Source: RGIG2945 sp045540355
GTDB taxonomy: Bacteria; Bacillota; Clostridia; Oscillospirales; Acutalibacteraceae
DNA length: 64,000 nt
Assembly (NCBI GenBank): GCA_045540355.1
Contig: JAZQHB010000097.1
Coordinates: forward strand, 62,001-126,000
Direction: 5' to 3'
Shown here: positions 16,520 through 24,960 of the stretch, piece after piece
Layout: every line of letters starts with the position of its first letter
Numbering within the stretch: the first letter of the stretch is position 1
The notes under the pieces: model-generated
Databases searched by the model: none
What the model saw: only the letters and a program-made list of their open reading frames with translations
Told to the model about the DNA's origin: nothing
Program-made: the position numbers and the translations under genes

Positions 16520-16858
16520 ATGTCAATTTCTTTCAAAGGTCTCGGTGAAAATGTAATCACTTTCAAAACAACAAACGCAGTTGCAGGTGAGCCTGTAACT
16601 GTAAACGCAAACGACACAGTTGCAAAATCAGCAGCTGGCGACAGCTTCTGCGGTGTTGCCGCTTCTGTTGTTGACGGCTGTGCAGCGGTACAGATCAGCG
16701 GTTTCGTTGAGCTTCCCTATTCAGGTACTGCCCCGACTGTAGGCTACAACACACTCGTTGCAAACGGCAACGGCGGTGTAAAAACAAATTCAACAGGCAG
16801 AAATCTTCTTGTTGTTAATGTTAACACAACAAAATCAACAGCAGTCGTTTTGCTTTAA
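16520..16858 (+). CDS. Capsid decoration-like protein
   Basis: A 112-aa, beta-rich, glycine/threonine-rich protein with few charged residues. It is preceded by AGGAGG and lies directly before the major capsid gene, where phages encode head-decoration or stabilising proteins (DUF2190-like). The sequence VTVNANDTVAKSAAGDSFCGVA resembles these. The assignment comes from position, size and composition rather than a firm family match. Confidence 0.6.
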   Translation: MSISFKGLGENVITFKTTNAVAGEPVTVNANDTVAKSAAGDSFCGVAASVVDGCAAVQISGFVELPYSGTAPTVGYNTLVANGNGGVKTNSTGRNLLVVNVNTTKSTAVVLL

Positions 16859-16876
16859 TAAAAGGAGGAAAAAATA

Positions 16877-17884
16877 ATGGCTAACTTTGATAATATTAAA
16901 CTTGAAAAAGGTCTTTACACAACAGGCAAATCCTTCACATCGGCTTTAGAGGAGCTTGACCCCTCTGAAAATTATAAGGGTACATCTTTAGAAGGTCTTG
17001 ACGCTTTTGAACGACAGCTCAAGAGATTTGACATCAGAGTCGGCGGTACACATTCTGATGTTGTTGAAAAATTCTTCAAGACAACCGATTCTGCCGCACT
17101 CTTCCCCGAATATATCTCCCGTGCAGTAAGACAGGGCCTTGAAGAGGCGAATGTACTTCCTGACATCGTTGCAACAACTACAAACATCGACTCTCTCGAC
17201 TATCGCACAATCACATCTGTACCCGCAGATGACGACAAGGAATTAAAGAGAGTTGCAGAGGGTGCACAGATTCCGCAGACAGTTGTCAAAACTCAGGAAA
17301 ATCTCGTCACTCTCCACAAGAGAGGCAGAATGTTGGTTGCATCTTATGAAGCTATCCGCTTCCAAAGACTTGACCTTTTCACGGTAACACTCAAGCAGAT
17401 TGGTGCTTATATCGCCCGCACTCAGCTTAACGATGCTATCGCCGTTCTCAAAAACGGTGACGGCAACAACAACGCTGCTGCAACTACATCAGTTGCAACC
17501 GCCGGCACTCTCACTTATGCAGATATCGTTAAATTCTGGAACAGCTTTGACCCCTATGCACTCAACACCATCGTTGCCGACCCCGCAGTTCTTGAAAAAA
17601 TCCTCAATCTCCCCGAATTCAAAGACGCTGCTGCAGGTCTTAACTTCCACGCAACAGGTAATCTTGTAAGCCCCATCGGTGCAAAGCTTGTCCGTTCATC
17701 TGCAGTTGATTCCGGCTCACTTATCGGTCTTGATAAGTCTTGTGCACTTGAAATGGTTGTTGCAAGCGACATCACAACTGACTTCGATAAACTTATCGAC
17801 CGTCAGCTTGAACGAGCTTCAATCACAACAATTGCAGGCTTTGCAAAAATCTTCAACGATGCTTCAAAGATTCTCACCGTTTAA
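16877..17884 (+). CDS. Major capsid protein, HK97 fold
   Basis: A 335-aa shell protein. After a short N-terminal arm comes a helical segment, then TDSAALFPEYISRAVRQGL, AEGAQIPQTVVKTQ and a long spine helix (FTVTLKQIGAYIARTQLNDAIAVL), followed by an A-domain-like region ending in FDKLIDRQLERASITTIAGFAKIF. This pattern is familiar from HK97-like capsids of Clostridia siphophages. The ribosome site AAAGGAGG is strong, as expected for the most abundant structural protein. No frameshift or stop interrupts it. Confidence 0.85.
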   Translation: MANFDNIKLEKGLYTTGKSFTSALEELDPSENYKGTSLEGLDAFERQLKRFDIRVGGTHSDVVEKFFKTTDSAALFPEYISRAVRQGLEEANVLPDIVATTTNIDSLDYRTITSVPADDDKELKRVAEGAQIPQTVVKTQENLVTLHKRGRMLVASYEAIRFQRLDLFTVTLKQIGAYIARTQLNDAIAVLKNGDGNNNAAATTSVATAGTLTYADIVKFWNSFDPYALNTIVADPAVLEKILNLPEFKDAAAGLNFHATGNLVSPIGAKLVRSSAVDSGSLIGLDKSCALEMVVASDITTDFDKLIDRQLERASITTIAGFAKIFNDASKILTV

Positions 17885-17902
17885 TTGAAAGGCGGTTTTT
17901 AA

Positions 17903-18268
17903 ATGACAAAGTGGAATGTGCTTGAACAACTCAAAAGGCTTATGCCGATGAATGAGGAAGCTGTAGAAAAAGCTATCCCGATATGCGGTCAATGCCTCGA
18001 AGAAATCCGTGGAAATCTTCGTGATGACGCGGACAAAGAAGATAAAAGAATTGCTCTTGCAGCGGCGGGACTTGCTTATTATCAGCTGATGATTGCAAGC
18101 ATTTCCGCTGACGATGCGGTAACATCATTCAGAGCGGGTGATGTTACCGTCACTAAAAACCCCGTCGCAATCATGGAAATTGCCGCCAATATCCGTGACG
18201 AGGCATTGGCAAGGGCAGTACCCATTTTAAAAGACCGTGATTTTGTTTTCAGGCAGGTGGGTATATGA
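17903..18268 (+). CDS. Head-tail connector (adaptor) protein
   Basis: A 121-aa mainly helical protein placed right after the capsid gene, matching the size and position of gp6/gp15-type adaptors that extend the portal. The middle stretch RIALAAAGLAYYQLMIASISADDAVTS is typical of this helical family. It overlaps the next gene by four bases (ATGA). Confidence 0.65.
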   Translation: MTKWNVLEQLKRLMPMNEEAVEKAIPICGQCLEEIRGNLRDDADKEDKRIALAAAGLAYYQLMIASISADDAVTSFRAGDVTVTKNPVAIMEIAANIRDEALARAVPILKDRDFVFRQVGI

Positions 18269-18600
18269 ACTTGAAAACAAATTTCAGAAAATACGGCAGA
18301 GAAATGGTCTTGTGTAAAAATGACGGCTGGACTTCTGACAGATACTTCGGGTTCATTGAGCCCCTGAGATACAAAAATAAAATGTACTTAAACGGTATCA
18401 ACACCGAAATCGGTTATGACAGTCAGGGACACTACCTCTATATAGGTCCTCCCGACCATGACCTCTCCGACCTCGACGATTCCTTTTATCTTGTTTCAGG
18501 CACGGATAAATTTATCATAGACCGTGCAGAAAGAGTTTATATGGGAAATCAGGTTTTCTATATTTGGGCAATAATCAGAGCTATTGTGGAGGTGGATTAA
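18265..18600 (+). CDS. Head-closure-like connector protein
   Basis: A 111-aa beta-rich protein in the position of head-completion stoppers (gp16/HK97 gp7 type). Features include YGREMVLCKNDGWTSDRYFGFIEPLR and a closing IWAIIRAIVEVD strand. It overlaps the adaptor gene upstream and abuts the last gene, which starts on the next base. The family is inferred from context; function would be sealing the packaged head. Confidence 0.55.
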   Translation: MNLKTNFRKYGREMVLCKNDGWTSDRYFGFIEPLRYKNKMYLNGINTEIGYDSQGHYLYIGPPDHDLSDLDDSFYLVSGTDKFIIDRAERVYMGNQVFYIWAIIRAIVEVD

Positions 18601-19449
18601 ATGAGTGACGAAATTGCAATTTTCCCAAGTAAAATTGTCGACTGGTTATCCGAGCAAGAAAATCTTTCCGACATCACTTTCCTTTGTGAGTTTCCCCCGA
18701 TTAAAAAAGCAAATCCCGTAAAAAAACCTGTTGTTGCGGTAGGCATCGAGAATATCACACTCAACGACCACTTTGATGAAACCGAACCGGGTGTTTTCGT
18801 TGAAAACGAGTACTGCCGCGACGCAAGAATCAAGGTTGAATTCGGAATCCATGTGCCGTTTTCCTCAGGCGGTACCGAATGTCACACCGTCTTCACAAGA
18901 ATCATAGATTGTCTGACCTTCAATTCTGACCTCAATATTCTTGAATCAGGTTGCGGTCAGACTGTCTCGAGCAGAGATACCGGTGCGTTCGTCATGACTG
19001 CTTATGCACTTGTGCTGGCAGACTTCTGTCCCGCCGAAACCATCGAAGAAAATTATCACTCCTTCCTTGATAAAGAGCTTCTCTGCGGAAGTCATATCTC
19101 AAACACCGATATCCATGTAACAGCCGAGGATAAAACTTATTGGAACGGCATTGTAAAAACAGGTCTGTACCAAGGTACAAGTGCTGCTTCAAGAACAATC
19201 AACCTCGGCTTCAAACCGAAAGTGTTTTTTACCGGTGCGTTTGAAGTTTCTCCCGTAACCGTCGACTTTACAAATGAAAAAGTAAATGCGTATTGGGGCT
19301 TCGCCCTCGACAACGGCTATCGCACCATGGGTATTGAAACAACAAGTAACGGTGTTAAAATTTCAACAGGCTCCTCTCAGGACCTCTACGGTGCAACTCC
19401 GAAATTAAATGAATCAGGTTTACTCTACGCATATTTTGCGTTGAAATAA
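18601..19449 (+). CDS. Fusion of tail-completion-like domain and fibre-like domain
   Basis: A 282-aa protein of two parts. Residues 1-150 have the size and position of a tail-terminator/completion protein. Residues from about 155 start with SHISNTDIHVTAEDKTYWNG, a signature often seen where phage tail-fibre or host-binding repeats begin, and run on as beta-rich sequence to the end. Normally a tail tube, tape measure and baseplate lie between such parts; here they are joined and the module stops. It might be a capsid-attached adhesin, or a deletion joint. The frame is intact. It is followed by a hairpin that serves the opposite strand. Confidence 0.55.
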   Translation: MSDEIAIFPSKIVDWLSEQENLSDITFLCEFPPIKKANPVKKPVVAVGIENITLNDHFDETEPGVFVENEYCRDARIKVEFGIHVPFSSGGTECHTVFTRIIDCLTFNSDLNILESGCGQTVSSRDTGAFVMTAYALVLADFCPAETIEENYHSFLDKELLCGSHISNTDIHVTAEDKTYWNGIVKTGLYQGTSAASRTINLGFKPKVFFTGAFEVSPVTVDFTNEKVNAYWGFALDNGYRTMGIETTSNGVKISTGSSQDLYGATPKLNESGLLYAYFALK

Positions 19450-19451
19450 TC

Positions 19452-19492
19452 AAAAAAGCAACCAATCAGGGGACGGTTCTCTGATTGGTTGC
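19452..19492 (-). terminator. Terminator after dacA-like gene, with CCGTCCCC loop
   Basis: GCAACCAATCAG (19458-19469) pairs with CTGATTGGTTGC (19481-19492); on the minus strand a run of six T follows. The loop contains GGGGACGG (minus strand CCGTCCCC), a motif that recurs beside the terminator at 63064. It separates the host operon from the phage module. Confidence 0.8.
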
Positions 19493-19504
19493 ACACCTTA
19501 AGTA

Positions 19505-20578
19505 TTACTTTATCTTTTTTATCAGATTATGTACTGATTCATATCGTTCGCTGTCACTTTTACAGCCTGTAACAACTGCGATATATTGTGTATTATCAAT
19601 CCTTACAACCGCTATTAAGCAATTTCCTGCTTTGGCGGTTGTTCCTGTTTTTAAGCCGATTGCTTCCGGTAAATAAAAGCGGTTATCAGGTTGCAGCAGT
19701 AAGTTGGTGTTCTTCCATTTGGCGATTTCACCCGAAGCAAAAACAACTCTTTTACTACGACTTGACACTATGCTTCGTATTTCCTCTGTCTGAACGGCGT
19801 GAGCTGAAATCAACGCCAAATCATATACGGTAGAATATTGGTTTTCGTTATCCCATCCGTCAGGATTTGTAAAATTACTGTTTACCGCACCGAGTTCTCG
19901 GGCGTAGTCGTTCATCAACTCAGCAAAATACGAAACCGCCTCCGCATCATTCATATCTTTATTACCTGCAACCTCTCTTGCGACACCTACGGCAACTGTA
20001 TACGCGGCATCATTGCCCGAACGCATAAGCATACCCGTCAGCAAATCCCGAAGCTTTAATCTGTGTCCCGGTTTAATCAGACAAAGGCTTGAGCCTTTGG
20101 GAACAATGCTTTGTTCTGTTCCGACCGTAAATATTGTATCCGCTGAAACATATTTCAAGGCAGTACAAGCCGTTAATATCTTAGTCAGGCTTGCAGGATA
20201 AATACGCACGGTTGATTCTTGTGAATAAAGACACTCCATGGTTTGGGCATTGTAAAGTCCTGCATAAGGAGCTGACATCGTATTCTGTGACATTACGGAA
20301 ATCGGCATTGTTGTTGTCGAGAATGCAGTTGTTTCAATCTCCGTATAAGGTACAGTTGTTTCGATGTTTGGTGCGGTAGTTGTTTCTTTTCGGGCAGTGC
20401 TTGTTTCAGTAATAATCTGCTCGGAAATTTCTGTTTCCTCTGAAATTACTTCTGTCCTTGCCGCGGTTTGTATTTCCGCGGCAGTTTCATTGTATTCCTT
20501 TGTGCATCCTACTGACAAAAATAAAAATATATTGCAACACAAAAGACACATTATTTTAACTTTACACTTCATAAACAT
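19505..20578 (-). CDS. D-alanyl-D-alanine carboxypeptidase, lipoprotein
   Basis: A 357-aa S11-family penicillin-binding enzyme that trims the terminal D-alanine of peptidoglycan stems. The lipobox LSVGC (Cys25) anchors it outside the membrane. A Thr/Glu-rich linker (about residues 30-95) leads to the catalytic domain with SLTK (Ser130, Lys133), SGN (187-189) and KTG (310-312), all intact. The C-terminal beta domain of DacA proteins seems absent or minimal. It is the last gene of an ECF sigma/anti-sigma operon, five bases after the upstream stop; the ribosome site (AAGAGATA) is weak, suggesting coupling. Confidence 0.88.
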   Translation of the reverse strand: MFMKCKVKIMCLLCCNIFLFLSVGCTKEYNETAAEIQTAARTEVISEETEISEQIITETSTARKETTTAPNIETTVPYTEIETTAFSTTTMPISVMSQNTMSAPYAGLYNAQTMECLYSQESTVRIYPASLTKILTACTALKYVSADTIFTVGTEQSIVPKGSSLCLIKPGHRLKLRDLLTGMLMRSGNDAAYTVAVGVAREVAGNKDMNDAEAVSYFAELMNDYARELGAVNSNFTNPDGWDNENQYSTVYDLALISAHAVQTEEIRSIVSSRSKRVVFASGEIAKWKNTNLLLQPDNRFYLPEAIGLKTGTTAKAGNCLIAVVRIDNTQYIAVVTGCKSDSERYESVHNLIKKIK

Positions 20579-20583
20579 TGAAC

Positions 20584-21708
20584 TTATCTCTTAAAAAGCT
20601 TACTCATAACAGCATTATCCGCTTCTGATAAAAAGAAGTGTTCAGGAACATATCCCGTACCCAGATTAGGTTCATAATCAAACGGTATGGAAAGTCCGTT
20701 TTTCAGAACGATTGACGCATCAATATATACAATATTTTCCTTATTCTTTTTGTACTCCTCGCGTGCATCATTGAGCCATTCGGGGTCTCCCGATACTGCA
20801 CTTTCCCTTATATATGGCCTTAGTCCTTTGGTAATGTTTACAAATTTTTTTATATCATTTTTATCTGTTATGCTTCCCTTTTCAGTCGTGACGATAATCG
20901 CACCGTCAGGCTTTTTAACAGAATAATCAATTCGCTCTATATCCCCTGCGGAAGAAACATTAAAAATTTCGTAATTTTCATTATAGCTGTGACCTTCCTC
21001 TGCAAAAGTTAAAAAGTAAAACAAGCTGCAATGTCCGTTTCCTTTTACAATAATTACTGCCTCAGAATCAACAGGCTTGTATAGATACACTTCACAACCT
21101 GCAAGTGTCGGTTCTTGTGAGCAAGGAGTTTTCAAATCTTTTGAATCTCCGTCGATTTCTGTAATAACTCCCAGTTTTTTACCGAAATCGGATTTTTTCA
21201 AATACGGTTTGATGCCGTATTTACTGTAATCACTTTTTTTAAGCTGGGTATAAAATTTATATCCGTCTAAAGTTACATCAATATGTCTTAATTCGTCCTC
21301 GCCGAAGCTGTCCTCATCCGACGCTTTCGGTGTTGCCTCAAACAACGAAATTTTTATTTCCCCCGCGGTGATTTCAATTTGTCCTTTCTTTTCAGAGAAA
21401 GTAGTTTTTTCGTTATTGTTAACTGAGCTTTCCTTTTCTTTTTCTGTAGTTGAGCTGCCTTCGCTTTCAATGTCGGAAGTGCTGTTTTCTTTTTCATTTA
21501 CCGATGTGGTTTTTACGGCATCGACAGAAAGAGTAATTTCCTCATCACCAATCACAGCAGGTATGCCAAGTGCCACTACTATCACAACAAAGCACACCGC
21601 AAGTGACGAAGCAACAATTATAAGTCTTTTCCTTTTCATTTTTTTGTCTTTAATATATTGTTCCCTGCGTTCAAACAAGCTTTTAATCATTTCTTCAGAA
21701 CTCTTCAT
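20584..21708 (-). CDS. Anti-sigma-factor-like membrane protein
   Basis: A 374-aa protein with a short cytoplasmic N-terminus (MKSSEEMIKSLFERREQYI), a single transmembrane segment at about residues 29-50, a Ser/Thr/Glu-rich linker and a 220-residue extracellular domain that I cannot assign. This layout, and a 14-base overlap with the sigma gene, point to an anti-sigma factor that releases sigma on an envelope signal. The ATG at 21708 follows AAGGAGGG. The N-terminal part is too short for a full zinc-binding anti-sigma domain, so a different binding mode is likely. Confidence 0.6.
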   Translation of the reverse strand: MKSSEEMIKSLFERREQYIKDKKMKRKRLIIVASSLAVCFVVIVVALGIPAVIGDEEITLSVDAVKTTSVNEKENSTSDIESEGSSTTEKEKESSVNNNEKTTFSEKKGQIEITAGEIKISLFEATPKASDEDSFGEDELRHIDVTLDGYKFYTQLKKSDYSKYGIKPYLKKSDFGKKLGVITEIDGDSKDLKTPCSQEPTLAGCEVYLYKPVDSEAVIIVKGNGHCSLFYFLTFAEEGHSYNENYEIFNVSSAGDIERIDYSVKKPDGAIIVTTEKGSITDKNDIKKFVNITKGLRPYIRESAVSGDPEWLNDAREEYKKNKENIVYIDASIVLKNGLSIPFDYEPNLGTGYVPEHFFLSEADNAVMSKLFKR

Positions 21709-22252
21709 ATTCAAAGCCCTCCTTTTCAAGTTTCGATTTCAAAGATTTTTTTGCCCGATACAAAAGATTCTTTATCTGCCGCTCTGTCTTTTTTAAAATA
21801 ATTGCGGTTTCTTTATTTGAAAAGTTTTCAAAATATACAAGCCATATCACGCTTCTGTATTCAGGTGTAAGCTCACAAAGCATTTTGTTAAGCATAATTT
21901 TGTTTTCTTCTTTGATATAGGACTGCTCAAGATTTTCTTCCTCAATCGCAGAGCTTTCCGCATTTTCAACAGAAATATTATGTATTTTTGAATTATGTCT
22001 TATATGATCAACCGCTATATTTCTGCCTATGGCATATAGCCATGACTTGAATGTACTTTTACCCGAATATCTCGGTTTTTTCGTAATAAGTCGAAAGAAG
22101 GTTTCTTCCGTCAATTCCTCGGCAATGAAAATATTTTTAACATAACCGTTCAAATAAAGAATAAGTCCGTTTTTGTAACTTTCAACAATTTCAACTATTC
22201 CGTTATCATCACCGTCAAGAAAACGGCGGTAGCTACTTGCACCGTTATCCAT
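21695..22252 (-). CDS. ECF-type RNA polymerase sigma factor
   Basis: A 185-aa group IV sigma factor. Region 2 appears in ELTEETFFRLITKKPRYSGKSTFKSWLYAIGRNIAVDHIR (read in two parts: TEETFFRLI, then FKSWLYAIGRNIAVDHIR). Region 4 appears in LTPEYRSVIWLVYFENFSNKE and ILKKTERQIKNLLYRAKKSL. The ATG at 22252 has AAGGAGAG six bases upstream. It leads an operon with an anti-sigma-like membrane protein and a DD-carboxypeptidase, which suggests control of cell-wall remodelling. A possible self-activated promoter lies just upstream. Confidence 0.88.
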   Translation of the reverse strand: MDNGASSYRRFLDGDDNGIVEIVESYKNGLILYLNGYVKNIFIAEELTEETFFRLITKKPRYSGKSTFKSWLYAIGRNIAVDHIRHNSKIHNISVENAESSAIEEENLEQSYIKEENKIMLNKMLCELTPEYRSVIWLVYFENFSNKETAIILKKTERQIKNLLYRAKKSLKSKLEKEGFEYEEF

Positions 22253-22295
22253 TGACTACTCTCCTTTCCGGAGGGGTATCTTTATCCCTCTCACT

Positions 22296-22328
22296 TATTA
22301 GTCGTGTAAACATCAAAAAAGTCTCACA
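22296..22328 (-). promoter_or_regulatory. Possible ECF-dependent autoregulatory promoter
   Basis: On the minus strand TGTGAGACTTTTTTG is followed, after a spacer of about 16, by CGACTAATA, resembling ECF promoters of Clostridia (a T-rich -35 after a GAnAC-like core, and a CGTCTA-like -10). There is no good sigma-A promoter here. This is inference from pattern only. Confidence 0.4.
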
Positions 22329-22363
22329 TTTATTTTAACTTTTTTCACATATATAATAAATTC

Positions 22364-22392
22364 AGCCTGTCGGTCAAACCGGCAGGCTTTTT
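22364..22392. terminator. Hairpin between MATE and sigma operons
   Basis: AGCCTGTCGG (22364-22373) pairs with CCGGCAGGCT (22379-22388), one G-U pair, then TTTTT on the plus strand. It lies just beyond the minus-strand MATE stop, although the T run is better on the plus strand. Confidence 0.6.
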
Positions 22393-22401
22393 GTATAAAA
22401 A

Positions 22402-23748
22402 TTATTTTTTAAGAAATCTTTTCCAATGTCCCGTGAGGTAGAAAATTGAAACTATTGTGCAACGGACGAGCTGGTCTGCTGCGAGGCAGATTTTGTACGC
22501 ATAAAGCCCGAAGTGAAAAACATGAATAAGCAGGTAACCCGCTGCGACTCTGAATACCCACAGACTTATGAATGATGCAATCAGCGGTGCGACCGAGTCA
22601 CCCGCACTTCGTAATGCACCTGAAATTGTCTGATGCGAATTGACAAACGGAAGTGATAATGCTCCGAGTATCATTGTCGTTGATATTATCGGATAAATGC
22701 TTGTATCGTTTGTGAACATTGATGCCATCGGTGTTCCGAATGTGCAGAAAATCACAACCTCGACACCTGCAAAAATAAGTGCACATTTAAGAGCCAATCT
22801 TAAAAAGCTTTTCGCTTTCGGAATATTCCCTTCGCCAAGAGCTCTGCCGAAAAGTGATGTGACCGCAATCTGTGAGGCTGCACCTGTCACCCATGCGAAG
22901 GATTCCATATTTGCTACAATCTGACTTGCTGCAATCTCGGGTGTGGAAAGCACCGATATTATTTTAGCCGTCAGCACCGCACCTGACTGGAGAACAATTT
23001 GCTCACCTGCTGCGGTTGCACCTATGGGCAGAAGTCTTTTTTTGATTAGCGGGTCAATTTTTTTGTTTATGCCGTATTTGAGATTGACTTCCGAATCCGC
23101 AAACAAAAGCACTAAAAGTGCAAACACAAATGAAATGAACTTCGATATTGCCGTCGCCAATGCTGCACCGTCTGCACGCATTTCAGGAAAACCGAATTTG
23201 CCGTATATCAAAAGATAATTCAGCACAACATTGCAAAGTCCGCCCGTGAGATTATATATCATCGGGGTCTTTGATACGCCTATACCTCGTAAAATCGCGG
23301 TAATATTAAATGTCATAATCTGAAAGAAAAAACCGTAAGCATTTATTTTGTAATAGCTCGCCGCAACCTCTAATACTTCACCGTCACCGCAGACGAACTG
23401 CATTATCGGTCTTGCAAAAACAATAGAAATAAGTGATGCTACCAACGCAACCGCAGTTGCAACAGCCATTGACTGCCACGCGACGGTACGCATATTCTTC
23501 TTTTCTTTTGCTCCGAAATACCAAGCCACCGTTGCCGTTGTGCCTATAAAAAGTGCATTCGATACACTTACAATAAGATTTATCGGAGCGACACATAGAC
23601 CGACCGCCGCAACAGATACCGTTGAATTCGCCATCTGCCCGAGCATCATACTGTCTGCAAGATGAAATAACTGTGCAAGAACTCCCTCTGCCAATGCAGG
23701 AAAAAGAAGCCTGAAAAAATTACTTTTGTCGATTTTGTCAAGTCGCAT
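22402..23748 (-). CDS. MATE-family efflux transporter
   Basis: A 448-aa twelve-helix inner-membrane exporter of the multidrug and toxic compound extrusion family, which expels cationic compounds in exchange for Na+ or H+. The N-terminal segment FPALAEGVLAQLFHLADSMMLGQM is diagnostic, and the corresponding segment of the second half (LLPIGATAAGEQIVLQSGA) shows the internal duplication. The length is normal and no segment is missing. The ribosome site is a modest GGTGA. It seems monocistronic. Substrate unknown. Confidence 0.9.
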   Translation of the reverse strand: MRLDKIDKSNFFRLLFPALAEGVLAQLFHLADSMMLGQMANSTVSVAAVGLCVAPINLIVSVSNALFIGTTATVAWYFGAKEKKNMRTVAWQSMAVATAVALVASLISIVFARPIMQFVCGDGEVLEVAASYYKINAYGFFFQIMTFNITAILRGIGVSKTPMIYNLTGGLCNVVLNYLLIYGKFGFPEMRADGAALATAISKFISFVFALLVLLFADSEVNLKYGINKKIDPLIKKRLLPIGATAAGEQIVLQSGAVLTAKIISVLSTPEIAASQIVANMESFAWVTGAASQIAVTSLFGRALGEGNIPKAKSFLRLALKCALIFAGVEVVIFCTFGTPMASMFTNDTSIYPIISTTMILGALSLPFVNSHQTISGALRSAGDSVAPLIASFISLWVFRVAAGYLLIHVFHFGLYAYKICLAADQLVRCTIVSIFYLTGHWKRFLKK

Positions 23749-23778
23749 TATATTTCACCACTCTTTTACAAAGACCAA

Positions 23779-23803
23779 AATCCGCTGAAAAATCAACGGA
23801 TTA
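23779..23803 (-). terminator. Weak terminator after DHHW gene
   Basis: AATCCG...CGGATT with one internal mismatch, located eight bases after the minus-strand stop and followed by TTTTGG on that strand. Confidence 0.5.
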
Positions 23804-23810
23804 CGATTTA

Positions 23811-24950
23811 TTATTTCAATGTGAGCATAACGCTCTTTTGAGTATCCTCTGCAAGGTTGTTAATTCCGTAGAGGAATAAAACTTCTTCGATATCATTGTC
23901 TTTAACAAGTTTTGAAGCACTGCCAAGATAACTTCTCATATCTATCATATAAATCTCGCTGTAGTGCTCTGCCAAAAATCCTGCCGCACAGTGGGCATAG
24001 GAATCCTTTACAAGTAAGAGCTTTCCGCCCTTTGCATTTTTATTTGTTATTTTTTCATAAGCGTGTACGCCGTCAAGAAATACCGGATATTTGTCGACTT
24101 CTTTAAGATTTTCTTTGAAGAAAATTGAATCGGATATAATATCGCCCTTGGGGTCGGGGATTTCTACGGTTACTTTCAAATCTTTATTATGCCATAACTC
24201 AACTTTGTCGGGGTCTGTCAGCCAATAACCGCCGCTTGAATATGATGTGCCGTAAAAATCATCGATTGTTTCGATTTCGTATTTGTCAACATCTGTTGCA
24301 GTTATGCCTTTTGATTTTGCAAAAAGCTTATAAAGTTCATAGGAACCCGCCGATGTCAGATGATGGTCGGTTTTATAATAAAGCTGAGTATTTTTTGATG
24401 CAGCTTTAAAAGCATCACAGATTTCGATAAATTTAATATCGCCTGCAACAGCTTTTGCTTCATCAAGCCATTTTTTGTCCTTGTATTCTTTATGAAGCAA
24501 GGGCAATTTTTCATTCATGACATAACCTGTCGACGGCACAATAATTATGCTTGCATCGAGGTTATTTTTCTTTGCAAAGCTATCAAAATTTTTGATGTTA
24601 TTTTTTATATTTTCAACATTGCCTTTCGTGGGTGCAGCGATAAGATAACCGTCTTTTCCGTGATAAAATCCTGCAACACCTGATGTACCGTTTGCTATGT
24701 TATAATAGGAGTTTATTCCGACGAATAAATCTCTCAACGGAAAATGGTCAGCGAGATATTCATCAATATCTTCCGACAGCTTACCGTCTGCCAAATCCGC
24801 AAAAGACCACTTGGGTATCTCTTTTAAATAACGCTTTTCATTGACGGAATAATCGGTTTTTGGCAAGACGAAAAACAGTACCGTTAAGACAAACATAACG
24901 ATAAGGAAAACTATTGAAGGTAAATATTTTTTTATATTTATCTTTTTCAT
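23811..24950 (-). CDS. DHHW-family protein, AlgX/DltD-like partner of MBOAT
   Basis: A 379-aa protein anchored by one N-terminal transmembrane helix (residues 9-30), with its catalytic part outside. It carries KTDHHLTSAGSYELY (Asp195-His197), the motif for which the DHHW/AlgX-like group is named, and a later KDSYAH block that supplies the SGNH serine. Such proteins transfer acyl groups delivered by an MBOAT protein onto wall or exopolysaccharides. The ATG at 24950 has AGGAGGG upstream. The frame runs 39 codons further back but only translates a hairpin repeat. It lies downstream of the MBOAT gene in the same direction. Confidence 0.8.
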   Translation of the reverse strand: MKKINIKKYLPSIVFLIVMFVLTVLFFVLPKTDYSVNEKRYLKEIPKWSFADLADGKLSEDIDEYLADHFPLRDLFVGINSYYNIANGTSGVAGFYHGKDGYLIAAPTKGNVENIKNNIKNFDSFAKKNNLDASIIIVPSTGYVMNEKLPLLHKEYKDKKWLDEAKAVAGDIKFIEICDAFKAASKNTQLYYKTDHHLTSAGSYELYKLFAKSKGITATDVDKYEIETIDDFYGTSYSSGGYWLTDPDKVELWHNKDLKVTVEIPDPKGDIISDSIFFKENLKEVDKYPVFLDGVHAYEKITNKNAKGGKLLLVKDSYAHCAAGFLAEHYSEIYMIDMRSYLGSASKLVKDNDIEEVLFLYGINNLAEDTQKSVMLTLK

Positions 24951-24960
24951 CTTTACCCTC

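Larger units (their letters stand above)
12669..19449 (+). mobile_element. Phage head-morphogenesis module without tail genes
   Basis: Nine intact genes run in one direction with overlaps or short gaps and good ribosome sites: small terminase, large terminase, portal, protease/scaffold, decoration, major capsid, two connectors, and a connector-fibre fusion. Head-gene order is that of siphophages. No integrase, repressor, replication, tail tape-measure, lysis or holin gene lies on either side; host genes resume at once (BspA upstream, DD-carboxypeptidase downstream). Base usage looks like the neighbours. It may be a domesticated capsid system, a gene-transfer-agent-like element or a well-preserved remnant. 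Confidence 0.85.

Noticed and set aside
12600..19500. attL/attR direct repeats around the phage module
   Set aside because: I compared the flanks by eye and found no convincing pair; a computed repeat search would settle it.
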